A stretch of DNA of 64,000 nt from Euglena gracilis (taxonomy: Eukaryota > Euglenida > Euglenophyceae > Euglenales), in NCBI GenBank assembly GCA_039621445.1, contig CP154955.1, positions 6,556,010 to 6,620,009 of the forward strand, given 5' to 3'. Below are positions 61,891 to 64,000 of the stretch, one piece after another (position 1 is the first letter of the stretch; each line of letters opens with the position of its first letter). Under the pieces are notes generated by a model that saw only the letters and a list, made by a program, of their open reading frames with translations, did not search any database and had not been told where the DNA came from. The position numbers and the translations under genes are program-made.

Positions 61891-64000
61891 CTCTCCATTT
61901 CTACAGGCAGGGGGGGGGGGAATGTGCTGGGCGGCCCTCGGAAAAAAATGCGCAAAAATGCGCAAAAAATGCTCAAAAAATGTGCTGAGTTTTTACATTC
62001 CTAAGGGAAAAAGGACTTAGAAAAATTTCCAACAATGAGCCCAAATTAAACCAAAATCACCAAAAACAGCTGAAATGAAGGCATTTTTCGTCAAAAAAAA
62101 ATGCATGAGCAAGGCGTCACTCTCTGTTCACCATAACCAACAATGTCATTTTTGGCCCTCGTGCCCCATACTTGTGACCAGGGGAGAAGGATTCGATGCG
62201 GGGTCTCTGAAAACCCTAGTGTCCTCATCATCATTGGATGAGCACCCACACCTCATCACCCAAAGGTTTTTTCTTGAATATGAACAAAATCCCTCCAAAA
62301 AAAGGTGTAAAAAAAGGTGGGGAAATGGGAAAAAAGCGCAAAAAAATGCGGCAGAATAGAGCACAAATCAAACAACATAACTCAGCGTCAATGCAACATT
62401 GGTCAAGGAGCAATTTGATAATATACAATCAAAATCAAAAAAACCAAAATGAAACTGCAACATATAAAAAAAAACCGTAAATTCTTAAGACGAAAAAAAA
62501 TGAGCGAAAAAAAATCGAAAAAAATGCGCAAAAAATGCGAGAAAAAAAATGCGCAAAAATGTGCATTTTCCCAAAAATCCGGAAAATGCGCAAAAAAATG
62601 CGCAAAAATGCGAAAAAATGCGAAACGCATTTCCCCCCCCCCTGCTACAGGTTGAAAGCCTGCAATTTCAACTTTGAAAAAAAATTGGGTACATGATATG
62701 ACAATGACCTTCCAGGGAGAAATTTTGGTGGCCCTCTAGGGGGTCAGTCTGGACTCTCTGGTCCAGGATGGGTATGACGATCGCTGGTCTGACACCCCAC
62801 AGAAATTACTTTGACTGCTTGATTTTGAGGCATTTAAATCAGCAGTTTGTGCAGTTAAAGAAGATGCATGGTTGTAAACCTTCCCCAAATAACCTGGCGG
62901 GGTAATTGGAACCAACTTTTGGCCCTGCCCCCCCCCCCCGCCTGCCAGGTTATTTGGGCTCTTTTTTTTCAGCGTTGCAAAAGAATTTTGCCTAAGCAGG
63001 GGGGTGCCAAGTTACTGGAACCTTTTTTTTTGCCCCTCCCCCGGCCAAGTTATTCGGCCACTGCCAGGAGCAAAGGCCCCGCCAGGTTATTTGGGGGGGG
63101 GGGGTTACAGCTGCCCCTTTTCTACGCCTTTCAAACAAAATGTAATGCACCTAAAAAGAATCAAAGCAAGGAAAATGCAAGATTGAGGGAAAGTCGCAGA
63201 ACCATCAAATTCAGCCTGTTTCAGATCCCCATCGACAATTGGGGTGGGTGTTCAGCTCAGGGGAGTCCCTCACCACTTTGGGAAAATCGTCAGCCAGAAT
63301 GCGCATTTTTGCATATTCCTTGACTTTCCTGTTTTCTTTTTGGAATTTATTTCCAGATTTTTCCAAATTTTCCACCGGGGGGGGGTCTCGGAGTACCCTG
63401 TGGTTCCTGGGCAGGTGGGCACTACCCCCTCCCCAGGGTGGTGTCTGTCTGGTCGTGGGCCCAAAAGGGCCAAAGGTGCCGGAAGTGCCCAGGGACTTTT
63501 GGTCATGTGACCCACCCCCCTGGCTGGGGGGTTGGATCAGGGTGCTTTGGGGTGCCGACCAGGTAGGCACCCCCCCCCCTGGGTCGGCCTCACCTTGAAA
63601 TTCAGCCAGCTGTGGGGTGCCTGGAAGTAAGGCACTCCGCCCCCCCCCCCTCCCGGGTGAGTCAGTGCCTGCCGGTCATAGGCCGAAATTTGCCTAAATA
63701 ATGGCGGGCTTCCGATGCTGGAGTGCCTTGCTCCAGGGGATTTTTTGGGGGGGTCGGATCTGGGAGGTCTGGAACACCCCCAATGTACCACAGGGGAAGA
63801 AACCTTCCCATGCATCCTCCTGCGTCGGATTGGGTTGGGGTCCCAATAGAGGATGTCTCAAGAACCCTGGAGGGTCAACCCAGCTGGCTGGAAAAAAAAC
63901 CCAGCTGGCTGGAACCCGCCCCTCCCTGGGGAATGGGGCTCTGACGGAGGGGGCTAGTGGGCTGTTGGGCCAGACCGGACTGCTTCCCGAACCCTACCTG
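61891..64000. other. Right end of window, no gene recognised
   Basis: A-rich stretch with many AAAATGCG units (61940-62630), the 62874-63108 element, then GTGCCTGCCC mosaic blocks (63370-63660) resembling 51700-52400. Presumably intron or intergenic sequence of the gene to the right. Confidence 0.5.
62874..63108 (+). repeat. GTAAACC...GGTTAC element with CCAGGTTATTTGGG
   Basis: 235 bp; GTAAACCTTCCCCAAATAAC on the left and GTTATTTGGGGGGGGGGGTTAC on the right. Three internal GCCAGGTTATTTGG-type units. Another member of the GTAAACC family. Confidence 0.8.

Overview
This is a window of repeat-rich nuclear DNA from a eukaryote. It reads as a mosaic of very small exons on the minus strand, scattered through multi-kilobase introns full of microsatellites, inverted-repeat elements and two retrotransposons. 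The best-supported gene is a complete DNA ligase I (LIG1-like). It runs on the minus strand from an ATG at 56406 to a TGA at 15994: I place 25 exons, about 2.5 kb of coding sequence in 40.4 kb (about 820 codons). It starts with a PCNA-binding PIP box, passes through an acidic linker, the DNA-binding domain, the KYDG adenylation motif and the OB-fold domain, and ends in the usual C-terminal block. I assembled it by comparing translated pieces with my general knowledge of eukaryotic LIG1; no search was run.

The most telling observation is the type of intron. At most junctions where the conserved protein fixes the reading frame, the intron does not have GT...AG ends. Its two ends are complementary instead, usually with intron bases +4 to +6 pairing with bases -8 to -6 (CAG/CTG, GAG/CTC, CAT/ATG, CTG/CAG, GGG/CCC) and the stem continuing inwards for 6-14 bp. 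This is the published hallmark of the nonconventional introns of euglenids. At least one ordinary GT-AG intron (329-785) coexists with them, as it does in Euglena. I therefore infer a euglenid nucleus; this rests on intron structure, not on a species match.

Layout. 1-13442: exons of a second minus-strand gene, which continues past the left edge. It looks like a type II membrane glycosyltransferase: signal anchor, coiled-coil stem, then a GT-A-like catalytic region with an EDD motif (possibly related to GlcNAc-transferase II). 13443-15993: no recognisable gene. 15994-56406: LIG1. Its intron between exons 21 and 22 holds a decayed 5.0-kb non-LTR retrotransposon flanked by a 15-bp target-site duplication. 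Its 11.5-kb intron between exons 14 and 15 holds a much better preserved element with endonuclease, reverse transcriptase and RNase H, broken by one frameshift. Both elements are antisense to the gene. 56407-64000: mostly repeats, with one plausible Lys/Arg/Ser-rich exon of a third minus-strand gene near 61.8 kb.

The introns also contain several families of short inverted-repeat elements (about 130-700 bp) whose arms start or end in long C or G homopolymers. Examples are the families with ends like GTAAACCCC/GGGGTTTAC, CCTAATAGAAGCAC/GTGCTTCTATTAGG, ATACCTACCCC/GGGGTAGGTAT, and CCAACGACC/GGTCGTTGG. They have the same overall architecture (complementary ends, no open reading frame) as the nonconventional introns. 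Whether they are transposon relatives or sources of those introns is the main open question here. Microsatellites and minisatellites account for almost all the other long open frames.
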